Below are positions 1 to 10,591 of a DNA stretch of 64,000 bases, piece by piece (positions within the stretch are counted from its first letter, which is position 1; each line of letters opens with the position of its first letter). The notes under the pieces were generated by a model, which made no database searches, was not told the origin of the DNA, and saw nothing but the letters and a program-made list of their open reading frames with translations. Source of the stretch: Cryptomeria japonica (Eukaryota > Streptophyta > Pinopsida > Cupressales > Cupressaceae). Made by a program: the position numbers and the translations under genes. The stretch is from assembly GCF_030272615.1 (NCBI RefSeq), contig NW_026728918.1, positions 374,001-438,000 on the forward strand. Reading direction: 5' to 3'.

Positions 1-1030
1 AATCTGGTCAACCATGTTCAAATGCCCACAAGGACTATTCAACCATCGACATGAGATGAACTTCTTCATTGTGATCTCTGCATTGCACACTACACTTGCA
101 AGATGGTGGGATCCATCATCTATTATGTAAATTTTATCTTCACAGAAGTTCGCTTCATTAGATTCCATGGTTGCGGGATGGCGAGATTGATTCATTTCAT
201 TGTGGTCTTGATCCCCGCAAAGTCTTCCTTATTCATACTTTCTGGTCATAGGATGGTGGGATACTTCGCCTAGACAACAGTTGGTCACACTAAAAAAAGA
301 AGTATTTCGGTGTAGCAGCAAAGAGACTCCCAAAGGGAAAGTCTCACGCCATGGGGGGACAAATCTGCGACTACCACATGGCACCACCAAGCACGAAGGA
401 GGGCCCCATATGATCACAATGAAACATGAAGAGCCCAAATAGTGGTAGACACATTGACACATGAACTGTCGGCCCGAACAAGGCCTTACCAAAGGGAGAG
501 CATGTCGATAAGACCAACAAAGGTGACCACCATGAAGATAAAGTCTCACATAACCACTATGTCACACCAAAAAAGGGCCTTATCGGTATGACATAAAGAA
601 GCAGATAAGAGAGAAATGAGGTCTTGGCGAGCGACCATGTGTCATCAACAAGGAACATGTCAATGAGACAAAAATGAGGTCTCACTGAAATCCAGAGTGT
701 CGGCCAGATAAGAAATATTTCTTGTCGAAAACTGTCAAATAGAGAATTTTGAAACATTTTCAATCTGCAACTCACAAAGATGAAACCCAATGGGCACAAC
801 ACATTGAGAGACCATTGTAGAACATTATTACAGCCCTCAATCGCATGGATTCAGCACATTTTCACATCATCACTTCATTCATTTTACATCTAATTGACAT
901 CAATGACAATCAATTGACAACAATCTCCCAATTTGGCATTCATGTCAACATTTAGACCTCTTGGATCAACTTCTCCCCCTTTGGAAACAATGGAAAAGAT
1001 TCTATGAATTCATCATGTTGCGACTAAACC
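1..1030 (-). mobile_element. Probable 3' end/LTR region of a decayed copia element
   Basis: On the minus strand a purine-rich run (CCAAAGGGGGAGAAG, about 970-985) follows the copia reverse-transcriptase relic at 1,062-1,784. This fits a polypurine tract leading into a 3' LTR that would occupy most of 1-970. I cannot delimit LTR ends and see no partner LTR. The minus-strand frames at 229-549 and 557-802 have no recognisable domain, and I treat them as chance frames. The equivalent DNA in the other copy is 52,882-53,911, and 52,700-52,881 runs into it without a break. Confidence 0.35.
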
Positions 1031-1061
1031 TTTTGTCAGGGGGATAACTTTGTTGGAAAAT

Positions 1062-1784
1062 GTTAATGTAGATATTTATCTACACACTCTTTCTTGAAAC
1101 CTTTTTGATGTAGATATTTATCTTGCCTGGAATATCATGCCCTTGGTGCTTGTTTTAAACCATATAAGGTTTTGCTCAATCGACAAAAAAAAATTTCATC
1201 TTCATGTAGCTGAAACATTTCAGGCTAATCTATGTATATCTATTCTTCAAAAATCCCATTCAAAAATGTAGAGTTGACATCCATTTGGTATTATACCTTA
1301 TATCCATTGTATGTTGAAAATACCAAAAACATTTTGATTGCTTCAAGTCTTGATATCGCTTGCATACAAGGCTTGGTTTGTTTATTATGACCTTACCTTC
1401 TTCATTTATTTTGTTTCTATAGACCCATTTAGCCCCAATGACATTTTTGTCAACTGGTCTAGGAACCAATTCCCAAGTCTTGTTCTTCTCAATCTAATGC
1501 AACTCTTCCTCCATGGCCTTCACCCACTTCTCACTCTTGCTAGCTTCATCATAATTCCTTGGTCCCATTTCAGTCATCAGGAAGAAATTAACTTCCTCAT
1601 TGTTCCTTGCATGTAGTCTCCTTGTTTGAAAACATTCATTCTTGTTGCCAATTATATGATCTTTGGGGTTGTTCTTTTCAACATAACTATTGGGATCCTT
1701 ACTGACAACCTCTTCTTCATTTTCAGATTGATATTCCTCTTCAACATAAGGTTCTTCAATCTTATTTACTATTGAAGACACCAA
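1062..1784 (-). pseudogene. Ty1/copia pol relic: start of reverse transcriptase
   Basis: Read on the minus strand, this is the link between integrase and reverse transcriptase of a Ty1/copia polyprotein, followed by the RT N-terminus. Visible family motifs in order are EKWVKAMEEELH, then after an in-frame TAG (1,494-1,496, where Gln is expected) KNKTWELV, KNVIGAKWVYRNK, the MDV-STFLNG block near 1,260 (after a frameshift) and KTLYGLKQAPRA near 1,130. Further stops replace Trp or Gln codons. The catalytic YVDD box and RNase H are missing, so nothing here can encode an active enzyme. The frame stops abruptly at an AT-rich tract upstream. An identical copy lies at 53,943-54,665. Confidence 0.85.
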
Positions 1785-1796
1785 AAATTGTCCTAC

Positions 1797-2040
1797 CTTA
1801 ATTAAATAATTATTTTATTTATTTAATTTTTTAATCTTAAGTCTTCTATTAAATTAAATAATTTTTTTATTTAATTAATTCATTTACTCTTTTTCTAGCC
1901 TTTCTCTATTTAAATAAATATTTTTAATTATTTAAATTATATTTTCCCTAAATTAAACAAATATTTTATTATTTAATTGGTCTCACTTTATCTATTAATT
2001 AAACAAATATTTATTTATTTAATAAATTCATTATCTTTTT
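1797..2040. other. AT-rich low-complexity tract
   Basis: Runs of TTAAT, ATTTATTT and AATTAAAT words dominate. It directly truncates the copia relic. No gene or regulatory element is recognised. The copy is at 54,678-54,921. From 2,041 to 2,415 the sequence is T-rich without recognisable content. Confidence 0.6.
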
Positions 2041-2415
2041 CATTCTATGACACATCTCATTTATCTCTTAATTTTCCTCTACCTACCCCCTTCATTATTT
2101 TATTATTTTTTCCTAACTACCCTCTTATTATTTTATCATTTTCTATACCTACCCTTTTATCCTAGCTGACTACTTAGATTTTCACCTCTTACTCTTATCC
2201 TTCCATTTTCTAAGGTCTTCTTTACATAAAAGGATTCTTTCATCTTCATCAATCCTAATAAGCAAAGTAGCAATCTGGAAATCTAGCATTAGAGTGTACT
2301 TTTTGCATTCTAGCATTCTTATTTTGCATTCATCATTTCAAATCTTCATTCACCATATCTTCATGTGCGTGTGCTTCTGAGAATCATTTTTTAACACAAA
2401 GTCTTGGCTGATAGA

Positions 2416-3843
2416 TGATGAGACCATAACTTATCTCATATTTAACTCATTAAAATCATCTATTTCTTCTTAAGTATATTATTTTAAAAGTGGAGTTGAG
2501 TAATAACTGGAAGTTCTTTAGCTTGTTTAAGGTAGAATATAAAGTAGATAATTGATTTATTTTTTAATAAATAAATGTGATACAAAATGCTTCTAACATG
2601 TCTCCATGAGAGTGCAAGATATTACAATGCAAATGAATGAGTTATTAAATAACTCATGATAAGAAGAAGATTTAGAAATACTTGTTGTAGAGAGCTCCAG
2701 ACATTAACTTCAAACAACTCTAGACATTGTAGAAGGATTTTAAGCTATTAAGATAGAAAATAATACTAAAGAATCCTAACACAGTCCAAAATTCATGAAA
2801 AATCATGGAGCATCAGTCATTCCAAAATCAATGGGAAAAGTATTTGTTTAATGCAAGTTATAGTTGCACACTACATTGTATTATCTTTCTTTGACAAGAT
2901 AACACAAGTTACCAAAGAACTCCAATGTAATTGAATTATTGTATAATATTCTTCAGGATAATCAACAATGATTTAGTCAATTGAATTGGTGATTAATGCA
3001 TTCATTCACGTTGAGAACTTGAAGACTTCCTAAAAATCAGGCGCCTAGAAATTGTGAAAAATGCAGTCTCAGTAAAATAGCGATATCTCCCTCATTTTTT
3101 TAACGGAATTCAAAAATTCAAAATGATCTAGAAACTAGACTTGAAGGTCTAAAAAGTACTTTGTGTATTTGGTGTGATTCACAACAGGGAGAGAGAAGTA
3201 ACTAACTGAAGATGACTGAGACAAAGATGGAGGGATGAAGGACAACAAGTTCAGTTTTCTCAAAGTTTTGTAAATGACTTTAAAAAAAAAGGATCTTGGA
3301 TCCAAATTATTAGGAGATTAGTTGGATAGATATGGAATGATAATTCTATAAATCTATTGTAATCATTTGAGTAAATGGGGGGATTAGAAAGGATTGTTTT
3401 ATCCTGAGGAAATATGATAGACTAGTTTCATTTCTAGTAATGTATTTTCCAGAATTTCCTAGAGTAAATTTGAATTTAAGAAAGTATTTTATTTCTAGAA
3501 AGTGTGAATTAGTTTATCTTTTTTATGCAAGTGTGCCTTAGATTATCCTTTCCTTTCATGCAAGTATGTCTTAGATTAGCTTTCATTTCCTATAAAGTTT
3601 TTGATAAAGATAAACGGGTTTTACATGGACCCGAAACCAAAAGTTTTACAAAAGTCGGCCATCAGCCAAACAGACAGGAACCAATAGCAAAACAGGGGAG
3701 CACCCCAGAACAGTCACGAAAGCATTCATTTCCTACAAAGTTAGAATATATTGTCAAACCAATTTTTTTCATTCTCTTTTGCATACAGCCATGGACACCA
3801 CCTTGGATTGATAAATTAAATGATGAGGATTGCAACAACCCCA
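2416..3843 (+). repeat. 5' LTR of the non-autonomous element
   Basis: It begins TGATGAGACC and ends just before the primer-site-like sequence at 3,851. It aligns with 5,122-6,017 and then 8,774-9,177. The only large difference is a 125-bp LINE-tail insertion at 3,600-3,724. The copy is 55,297-56,724. Confidence 0.75.
3600..3724 (-). mobile_element. 5'-truncated LINE (or SINE) tail with target duplication
   Basis: This 125-bp piece is absent from the other LTR and is flanked by an 18-bp duplication, TTCATTTCCTATAAAGTT (3,582-3,599) and TTCATTTCCTACAAAGTT (3,725-3,742). Long imprecise duplications of this kind are typical of target-primed reverse transcription. Read on the minus strand its 3' end is GGTTTCGGGTCCATGTAAAA followed by CCCG and a TTTATC-rich tail. 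The same ending occurs in the insertion at 45,029-45,324 and, more diverged, in the inverted arms. The copy is 56,481-56,605. Confidence 0.75.
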
Positions 3844-3850
3844 TCATTTT

Positions 3851-3868
3851 TGGCACCGTTGTTGGGGA
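3851..3868 (+). other. Primer-binding-site-like sequence
   Basis: TGGCACCGTTGTTGGGGA sits 8 bp after the 5' LTR. Compared with the usual plant gypsy site TGGCGCCGTTGCCGGGGA, the differences are C-to-T or G-to-A changes, as expected from decay of methylated cytosines. Known plant elements with this site are usually assigned to tRNA-Asp; I did not verify that here. Confidence 0.55.
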
Positions 3869-4115
3869 CAATTGTCATTAGAGAATTAGAAAATCAGTTT
3901 GGCAACCTTTTAGGTTTAGAAGTTCCTCAAGAAAGTTTTGTCTCTCAAACCCCCCCAAAATACCAAATGAAAACCCCCAAACACTAGATCTAAAGAGAAA
4001 CGATGCTATTTTTTTAAAATATCCTTAGTTGGAGGACCATCACTCCAAGTCCTAGCAAATTATATTTCTTTAAAGAAATAATTGATGGCTTATTGCTTGC
4101 AAGAGGTGGAGAATT

Positions 4116-4484
4116 TTGTCTTCGATACAGAATCTTGCAAAAGAGAGAATTATTTGGAGACCTTCAAAGTCCAAGAATGGATGCCCAAGTAGATTTTTGA
4201 AGACAAAGGAGGACTGCTCAATCAGAGATTTGAAGAACAAGGAGTTGATTCTAGTCATGCATGCACCATATCAAAAGGAAGGTTTACAATATCTCTCCAA
4301 TCAGACCATGCATTTTCTAGAATCAGAAATCATGGAGAAGGTTTTCACTTCAAAAGAAGGTGAAGCATTGGATTTCAAAAAAATTGTCATCTTCTTTTCA
4401 TTATCTTCTCTAAAAAAATTGAATGCATGGAAACATATTGTGAGAAAGGGAAGATATTTTTCACTAGATAATGGTTATGTGTAA
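4116..4484 (+). pseudogene. Unrecognised frame inside the non-autonomous element
   Basis: A 122-codon open frame (starts MSSIQNLAKERII, ends LDNGYV) occupies the internal region between the two LTRs. It is basic (many Lys) with no signal peptide, membrane segment or motif I recognise. An overlapping frame is also largely open across 4,087-4,380, so coding status is undecided. It could be a remnant of gag or a chance frame. There are no introns or regulatory signs to support a host gene. An identical frame lies at 56,997-57,365. Confidence 0.25.
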
Positions 4485-5110
4485 CCTCTCTACATCATTC
4501 AGTAGAGTAGGTTAGGGTAGATTTGTTTTTTGTAAATCAATGCTTTGCACATGCTATTTCCTCTTCTAAAATGCTATAAACATACACTTTTGTACAAGTT
4601 GCTCCACTCAAAACTTGCTGCAAATATTTTGGCATCATGGATGATTGGTTGTTGTAGTCTTGGGCTCTAGTTATAGCACTAAATCTTCAAAAGAATGGAA
4701 GAAAAAATGATGATGAAACAATCTAAGTTGTTAGTTAGAATAAAGGGTCAAGTTACAACTCTTAAAAGTTGAATAAGCTCTTTGCATGCATCATGGAGAA
4801 AGTGAACTATAACTCATGCATGATGGTTGCATGAAAAGCTAACGTAAAATCAAATATTTGATTTATTATTTTACTCTTATTAAGCTTAAATTTATTTCAT
4901 TCTACTCAATCCACTCAAAAAGAAGAATAAAAATTTCCTAAGAGCTTATTCCAATATTTATGGAGCTGTCAAGAGATAAAGTTTTATTTTAAATGCTAAT
5001 CAGGAGCCATCAGGAGCTACCTGAAGATACCTAGAACAACTATTATAGAAGTAAATTTATTGAATTTGAAGGTTCATTATGAGTTTCAAATGGACTTGCA
5101 ACACTTTAGG

Positions 5111-5121
5111 TGTGGGGGAGA
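5111..5121 (+). other. Polypurine tract
   Basis: TGTGGGGGAGA lies directly upstream of the 3' LTR start TGATGATACC, the expected place for plus-strand priming. The copy is 57,992-58,002. Confidence 0.6.
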
Positions 5122-6017
5122 TGATGATACCATAACTTATTTATTATTTAACCCATTAAAATTGCCTATTTCTTCTTAAGTATATTGTTGTAAAAGTGGA
5201 GTTGAGTAATAATTGGAAGTTCTTTAGCTTGTTTAAGGTAGAATATAAAGTAGATATTTGATTTATTTTTAGTAAATAAATGTGATCCAAAATTATTCTA
5301 ATATGTCTCCATGAGTATGCAAGATATTATAGTGCAAATGAATGAGTTATTAAATAACTAATGAGAAGAAGAATCTTTAGAAATACTTGTTGCAAAGAGC
5401 TCCAAACATTACCTCCAAACAACTCCAAACATTGTAGAAGGCTTTAAAGATATTAAAAGAAGATAGAAAATACTATTAAATACTCTTAACACACTCCAAT
5501 ATTCATGCAGAATCATGGAGCATCAGTCATTCCACAATCAATGGGCAAAGTATATGTTTAATCCAAGTTGTAGTTGCACATTACATTGTATTATCTTTCT
5601 TCACCAAAGATAACACAAGTTACCCAAGCACTCCAATGTAATTGCATTATTATAGAATATTATTCATGACGATCAATAATTATTTGGTCAACTAAATTGA
5701 TGATTAATGTGTTCATTCACGTTGAGAACTTGAAAACTTCCTAAAAATTAGGTGCCCAGAAACTGTGAAAAATGCAGTCTCAGTAAAACAACAATATCTC
5801 ACTCATTTCTCAGTGAAATTTAAAAATTCAAAATGATTTGGAAACTAGACTTGAAGGGATAAAAATCCTTCTATGTGTTTGGCATGATTTATAATAGGGA
5901 GAGATAACTAATTGATTGAAGATGACTGAGACAAAGATGGCAGGATGAAGGACAACAGGTTCACTTTTCTCAATGTTTTGTAAATGACTCAACAAAAATA
6001 GGATTTTGTATCCAAAT

Positions 6018-6397
6018 ATAGGAGTTGAGAAAATACAACACCACAGGAGCCCAAATAATCTCTGCAAGCTGAAAACCCTGTTACAAGGAGAAGCAATGAA
6101 GCAAATCACAGAAAGAAAGAATACACAGGAAAAATATGCTCCAAAAGATGAGAGCTCAATAATCTCCAAAATGTATTGTCAATAATAATCCTTCTTCATA
6201 CAATGAAAAGAAAGAACTCAACCTTTAATAGGTCAAGAAACCCTAAAAGGGAAAACCTAGGTTTGCACATAATAATTAATTAAAATAATTAATTATATGC
6301 ACCTAAAGTTAGCTTAAGTGTAAAAGAGATAAAAGGAACTTAAATAATTAAACAAATAATGTTTAATTAATCAAGTAAATACCCGAATACTCTAACA
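6018..6397 (-). repeat. 3' LTR of the nested copia-type element
   Basis: About 380 bp. It matches 8,396-8,773 with scattered substitutions and short indels. It contains a palindromic AT stretch (AATTAATTAAAATAATTAAT). The copy is 58,899-59,278. Confidence 0.88.
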
Positions 6398-6408
6398 CCC
6401 CCCCTTAA
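6398..6408 (-). other. Polypurine tract of the nested element
   Basis: On the minus strand, AGCTTAAGGGGGGG precedes the LTR start TGTTAGAG. Seven consecutive G residues end exactly at the LTR edge. Confidence 0.8.
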
Positions 6409-7559
6409 GCTAGACTTAGGGAGAAGCTAAAACCTAGAACAGCTACTGAAAGCAATAAAGATGGGTCCCGACAACAAGGCCTGATCAAGTACCCAAATAC
6501 AATGAAATCTCTATGAACTGGAGAAATAGAGAAAACCACGTGGGAACAAAACTCTACTCCAAAAAGAGATGGAAAAGAATTTCACTGAAGCATGAAGAAC
6601 CTACAAACTCTGTCGAAGAATAACTACTGATCTGAAGAACCTCCACTGAAATAGAACATGACCAGGTAGAGAAGACTGTAATCTATATGAGTGCCCTCAA
6701 ATGACACTACTCGAATCAGGAGGCAAACAAGGCAAAAACAACTGAAATCGAAGATACAGATGGCATGAGAAACCAAAGCCTGAAGAGCTGATCAATCGAA
6801 CCACGAAAGCAGTAGAACCAATAGGATAAACCTCCCCATAATGCGGAAGTGGGAGAGGGACAGGAACACTGAAAATGATAGCCAAAAAAAACTGCATGAC
6901 GAAGAACCAAGAACATCAAAGGTGCTGAGATACATCATCATGAGGCGAATGTCGTGGAAGGAACACTCACTGGACAAAGGAAGATGGAAACCAACAGGCA
7001 AACATCAACCCCCTCATGGCACTTGATCAATAGTGCATGTACAACAAGACACAAGATATGCAAGATTCCAAGTAAACAATGCATGATGGCACTTTATCTC
7101 AATGCGTTTGCATAAATACAAGCTACAATGAGAAGAAGACTGGAAATAGAAACTTGAACCAAAATAGAGATACCCTACTCAGAGAAAAGATCCGAGGACC
7201 TGAAACAACCACAATATCCACCAAAGTGCTGAAAAGCAAAAAACTGAATAAAATATGCATGGAGCAGAATCTAGAAATAAAACTTAGATGTCTAGAAAGT
7301 ACACAGCACACGCTTTCCAAAAATATAAAAAATTTCAAAAAACGGAGGTCGGATGTGCATTCTATGGCTCCCAGAGTGCATAAAATAGACCTCACTTTAA
7401 CTGGAAAAAAACACAGTCAAACAGAAAAATTGGAAAAAACTACCAACACCATGAGGTCGGCCTCGGAACCAGCTTTCCGATGCCTATCCGTTTTTGAAAA
7501 AAAAGACTCTGTATGCCCAAGATAGAGCCAAAAAACCAAACCCCCCCTAAAAAAGGCCA

Positions 7560-8050
7560 AAAAAGAGGTCATGTGGCTTGTTTGGGCGAAGGAGGCCAGG
7601 GAGCGGTGCTCCAGTGGCACTCCGATGGCAAAAGGGCGGAGCAGGGAGGCTGTGTGCGGTGTTAGGGAGGTGGTCGGGCAGCACAAGGAGGCTACGGGCG
7701 GCGCCAAGGGGCCGAGCGAAGCAACGGCTGGGGAGCGAAGCGGCGGCCGAGCATGGACGGCGGGCCGGGGTGCTAAGCGGCGGCCGGGAGTTGCAAGGCC
7801 GAGCAGAGGGCTGGGCGGTGCGGGGAGCAGAGGGTCGGGCGGCAGGGGCTGGTCGGCGGGGGCCGCAGGGCCAGCGAGGATGCCGGAGGGGACGGCCGGC
7901 AGGGCTGCCAGAGTCTGTAGCCGGTGAGGGCCAAGGGAGGCACGGGGCCCGAGCCTGTAGGTCTGTGTCCGTGGGCCGTATTGACAGCGGCAGGGGTAGG
8001 GGTAGGGGCCCCATGGTACCCTGCGTACCATGGGAACCCCCCCAAAAAAA
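7560..8050. other. GC-rich island inside the nested element
   Basis: This block is dominated by GGCGG, GGGCCG and CGGGG words while its flanks are AT-rich. Several overlapping frames stay open on both strands (for example minus 7,417-8,184 and 7,547-8,059, plus 7,578-8,126). That is expected where stop codons are rare, and their Pro/Ala/Arg-rich products show no domain. It may be a captured GC-rich host fragment or an element-specific structural RNA region. It ends in a 10-bp inverted repeat at 8,010-8,034. The copy is 60,441-60,931. Confidence 0.7.
8010..8034. repeat. Perfect inverted repeat (hairpin)
   Basis: CCCATGGTAC (8,010-8,019) and GTACCATGGG (8,025-8,034) pair perfectly around the 5-base loop CCTGC. 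It is followed by C7-A9 and a series of long A and T runs to about 8,190. The copy is 60,891-60,915. Confidence 0.85.
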
Positions 8051-8382
8051 AATTTGCAAAAAACAAAATATATTTTTTTTGTTAAAAAAAACCTTTTTTT
8101 TTTGCTTTTTTCAAGAGATTTTTTAAAAGCAAATTTCGGCCTGCATGCCGTAAAAAGGCAAATTTTTTTATTTTTTTTTTTCAAAAAAAATTCCTCGACC
8201 TACGTGCATTTCTATGACCATAGGGGTTTTCGGGTCTTCTGAGCATGATGGTGAGGTCTGTTTAGGCCCAAAGTGCTCAGAAAAAAAGGTCAAACCCTAG
8301 GTGCATAAAAACTTTCTGAAACCGCAGATCTGCTTCCAAAGCCAAAAATCTCAAAATAAGAACAGGTAGTTGCAGATCTGAT

Positions 8383-8394
8383 GCTCTGATACCA
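8383..8394 (-). other. Primer-binding site (initiator tRNA-Met type)
   Basis: On the minus strand this reads TGGTATCAGAGC, the classic copia primer site, one base downstream of the 5' LTR. It fixes the orientation of the nested element. The copy is 61,264-61,275. Confidence 0.9.
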
Positions 8395-8395
8395 T

Positions 8396-8773
8396 ATAGG
8401 AGCTGAGAAAATACAACACCACAAGAGCCCAAATAATCTCTGCAAGCTGAAAAACCTATTGCAAGGAGAAGCAATGAAGCAAAACAGAAGGAAAGAATAC
8501 ACAGGAAAAATATGCTCCAAAAGATGAGAGCTCAATAATCTCCAAAATGTATTGTCATTAATAATCCTTCTTCATACAATGAAAAGAAAGAACTCAACCT
8601 TTAATAGGTCAAGAAACCCTAAAAGGGAAAACCTAGGTTTGCACATAATAATTAATTAAAATAATTAATTATATGCACGTAAAGTTTGCTTAAGTGTAAA
8701 AGAGATAAAGGGAACTTAAATAATTAAACAAATAATGTTTAATTAATCAAGTAAATACCTGAATACTCTAACA
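8396..8773 (-). repeat. 5' LTR of the nested copia-type element
   Basis: 378 bp, partner of 6,018-6,397. It abuts the duplicated target CCAAAT at 8,774-8,779. The copy is 61,277-61,654. Confidence 0.88.
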
Positions 8774-9177
8774 CCAAATTCTTAGGGGATCGGTTGGGTA
8801 GATATGGAATGAGAAATCTATAAATAAATTGTAATCATTTGAGAAAAGGGGGGGATTAGTAAGGATTGTTTTAGCCTGAGGAAATAGGATAGACTAGTTT
8901 CATTTCCAGCAATGTATTTTCCAAAATTTCCTAGAGTAAATTTGAATTCAAGCAAGTATTTTATTTCTAGCAAGTGTGAATTAGTTTAGCCTTTTAAATT
9001 TATGCAAGGGTTTCTTATATCAGCCTTTCCTTTCACACAAGTGTGCCTTAGATTAGCTTTCATTTCCTGCAAAGTTAGCATAAACTGTCAAAATAGTTTT
9101 CTTCATTCTTTTTTGCATACAACCATGGACATCACCCTGGATTGATAAATTAAATGATGAGGATTATAACGTCCCCA

Positions 9178-10287
9178 TAAATAGAAGTGAAATGGAGTAG
9201 TTTTAGAGAATCTATGTGTATTTTTAGTTTAGATAAATTGGTTTACATTGTGTGCATTTTGTAGGTACTCTATTGAGAATGTCAGGTTAAATTTGGACCT
9301 TAACTCCATAAGATATCACACATTTTCCCCCATTTACATTTGGCATGCTTTGTGGGACAGCCTTGTCCCTTTAGGAATTTGGGTTTTTCTTGGTAGAAGG
9401 CATTTGGTTTACATTTTCTGATTGTTGTTATTGTTTCATATCTTTTCATTGGTAGTTATTGTGTCGTTTTGTCTGCATTATCCCATATCGTTTAATCTCT
9501 ACTTCATTTTAAATTGGTTAGCACATGTTTACTAGTCCCTTCAAATGCTTCATAACCTTGTTTAGGTTCATTCTTTCTAACATTCATGCACCTTTATCAT
9601 GGTTACACATTGACTAATCTATTAAACAATCACAACTTGTCTATTATACTTTACATAGAGTCTCTTTGAGGCCTTCTGTCAGACAGTTTGTGTACCTTAT
9701 GTATACTCCCATATTTATCATTTTATTTTCCAAACACTTTGCAATCACTGATTAATATTTTGAATGCATTGCAATATTGATTTCTTGCATTGTAGGTTTG
9801 GTGGAATACATTGCAACACATTTTGGCCTTCATTTATTATTAACCAACACATTGCCCTTCATCGATTGTTTGCTCATAAACTACTTGGTTGCTCATTCAT
9901 GCATTTAAAATTTGCACATTTTGCATGCATATATATGAGTCTTTGCATGGAGGTTTGATCCATTTTAAACAAATCTATTTTGGGCTCATTACATGTCATG
10001 AAACCACATTGCATGCATATATATATTAGAGAAAAAAAACTTATTTTAATAGGCTAGACCCAGTGTACACTAAGGTATTCCTTCAACATAGTTCTTATGA
10101 AGACTTTGAATTTTATATGGAAGTAATAAATGATGTAAATTCCCATGATAGATCATCTAATGGACTATAAATGTTTTCATTTCTTAGGTGGTAAAGGAAA
10201 CCTTATTTTGATGTTTTTGAAACCTTATTTTGTTGGAGTGATCTTATTTTATTGATACAAAATATATTATGATCAAAGTGTCCTATA
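9178..10287. other. Unassigned AT-rich DNA
   Basis: I recognise no gene, LTR pair or repeat here. Short frames such as plus 9,764-9,958 are His/Phe/Leu-rich without family resemblance. The copy is 62,059-63,168. Confidence 0.5.
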
Positions 10288-10591
10288 GAAATTATCTTTC
10301 TTTGTAGTCATAATGATGAAGCTAACAATTGGTATGTGTCATGGTGTACTGACATTTCTTTTTAGGGTGAACTTAAACAAGCTTTTATAGATAGATAGGT
10401 ACCAAAAGAAATAAGAGAAAGAGAAAGATACTATGAAGGACGACACGGATAAGAAGGATAACGATCGCCAGAAGAATAGAGAGAAGGAGAAGAAAATTGA
10501 GGAGGACGATGGAAAGCATGAGATGATGAGTACAAAGGAAAGACAAAGGGAAACATTTCATGAATTTGAGCTTCAAGGAAGGAAGATCTAA
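10288..10591 (+). pseudogene. Probable retroelement gag relic
   Basis: One plus-strand frame reads HNDEANNWYVSW, then after an in-frame TAG GELKQAFIDR, a second TAG, and VPKEIRERE. This fits the Trp-rich and LKQAF/YVP core of the Retrotrans_gag domain. The stops fall where Trp and Tyr or similar would be expected. It then shifts into a very Lys/Glu/Asp-rich stretch with a short open frame at 10,433-10,591. That frame ends FELQGRKI, loosely like the gag motif that follows. It is too short and broken to function. The copy is 63,169-63,472. Confidence 0.45.

Larger units (their letters stand above)
6018..8773 (-). mobile_element. Nested non-autonomous copia-type element with GC-rich core
   Basis: Near-identical terminal repeats (6,018-6,397 and 8,396-8,773) flank about 2 kb. 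In the minus orientation the LTR begins TGTTAGAG. The PBS TGGTATCAGAGC (8,383-8,394), complementary to initiator tRNA-Met as in many copia elements, lies one base after the 5' LTR. A polypurine tract AAGGGGGGG (6,398-6,406) precedes the 3' LTR. The target duplication is CCAAAT. The LTRs differ at only a few percent of positions by eye, so it is younger than its host LTR. The internal part has no gag, protease, integrase or RT. It contains a GC-rich block (7,560-8,050) unlike everything around it. The copy is 58,899-61,654. Confidence 0.88.
2416..9177 (+). mobile_element. Non-autonomous LTR retroelement with two nested insertions
   Basis: Two direct repeats (2,416-3,843 and 5,122-9,177 minus an insertion) flank a 1.28-kb internal region. 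Immediately after the left repeat is a tRNA-primer-site-like TGGCACCGTTGTTGGGGA (3,851-3,868). It resembles the TGGCGCCGTTGCCGGGGA site known from plant gypsy elements. Immediately before the right repeat is a polypurine tract TGTGGGGGAGA (5,111-5,121). Removing the insertions, each LTR is about 1.3 kb, and they differ by roughly a tenth of positions by eye. No gag-pol domain is recognisable, so mobilisation would have needed another element. No convincing target-site duplication is seen. The second copy is 55,297-62,058. Confidence 0.75.
5122..9177 (+). repeat. 3' LTR of the non-autonomous element, interrupted
   Basis: The LTR runs 5,122-6,017, is broken by a 2,756-bp nested element, and resumes at 8,774-9,177. 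The sequence CCAAAT is duplicated at the break (6,012-6,017 and 8,774-8,779). Joined, it is close to 1.3 kb. The copy is 58,003-62,058. Confidence 0.75.

Noticed and set aside
229-802. Minus frames of 106 and 81 codons
   Set aside because: Probably LTR sequence; no family features.
7417-8184. 255-codon minus frame and overlapping plus/minus frames in the GC-rich block
   Set aside because: Four frames on both strands are open at once because stop codons are rare in GC-rich DNA. Products are Pro/Ala/Arg-rich without a domain.
10433-10591. 52-codon Lys/Glu-rich peptide gene
   Set aside because: It lies in a gag-like relic and its composition reflects purine-rich simple sequence.
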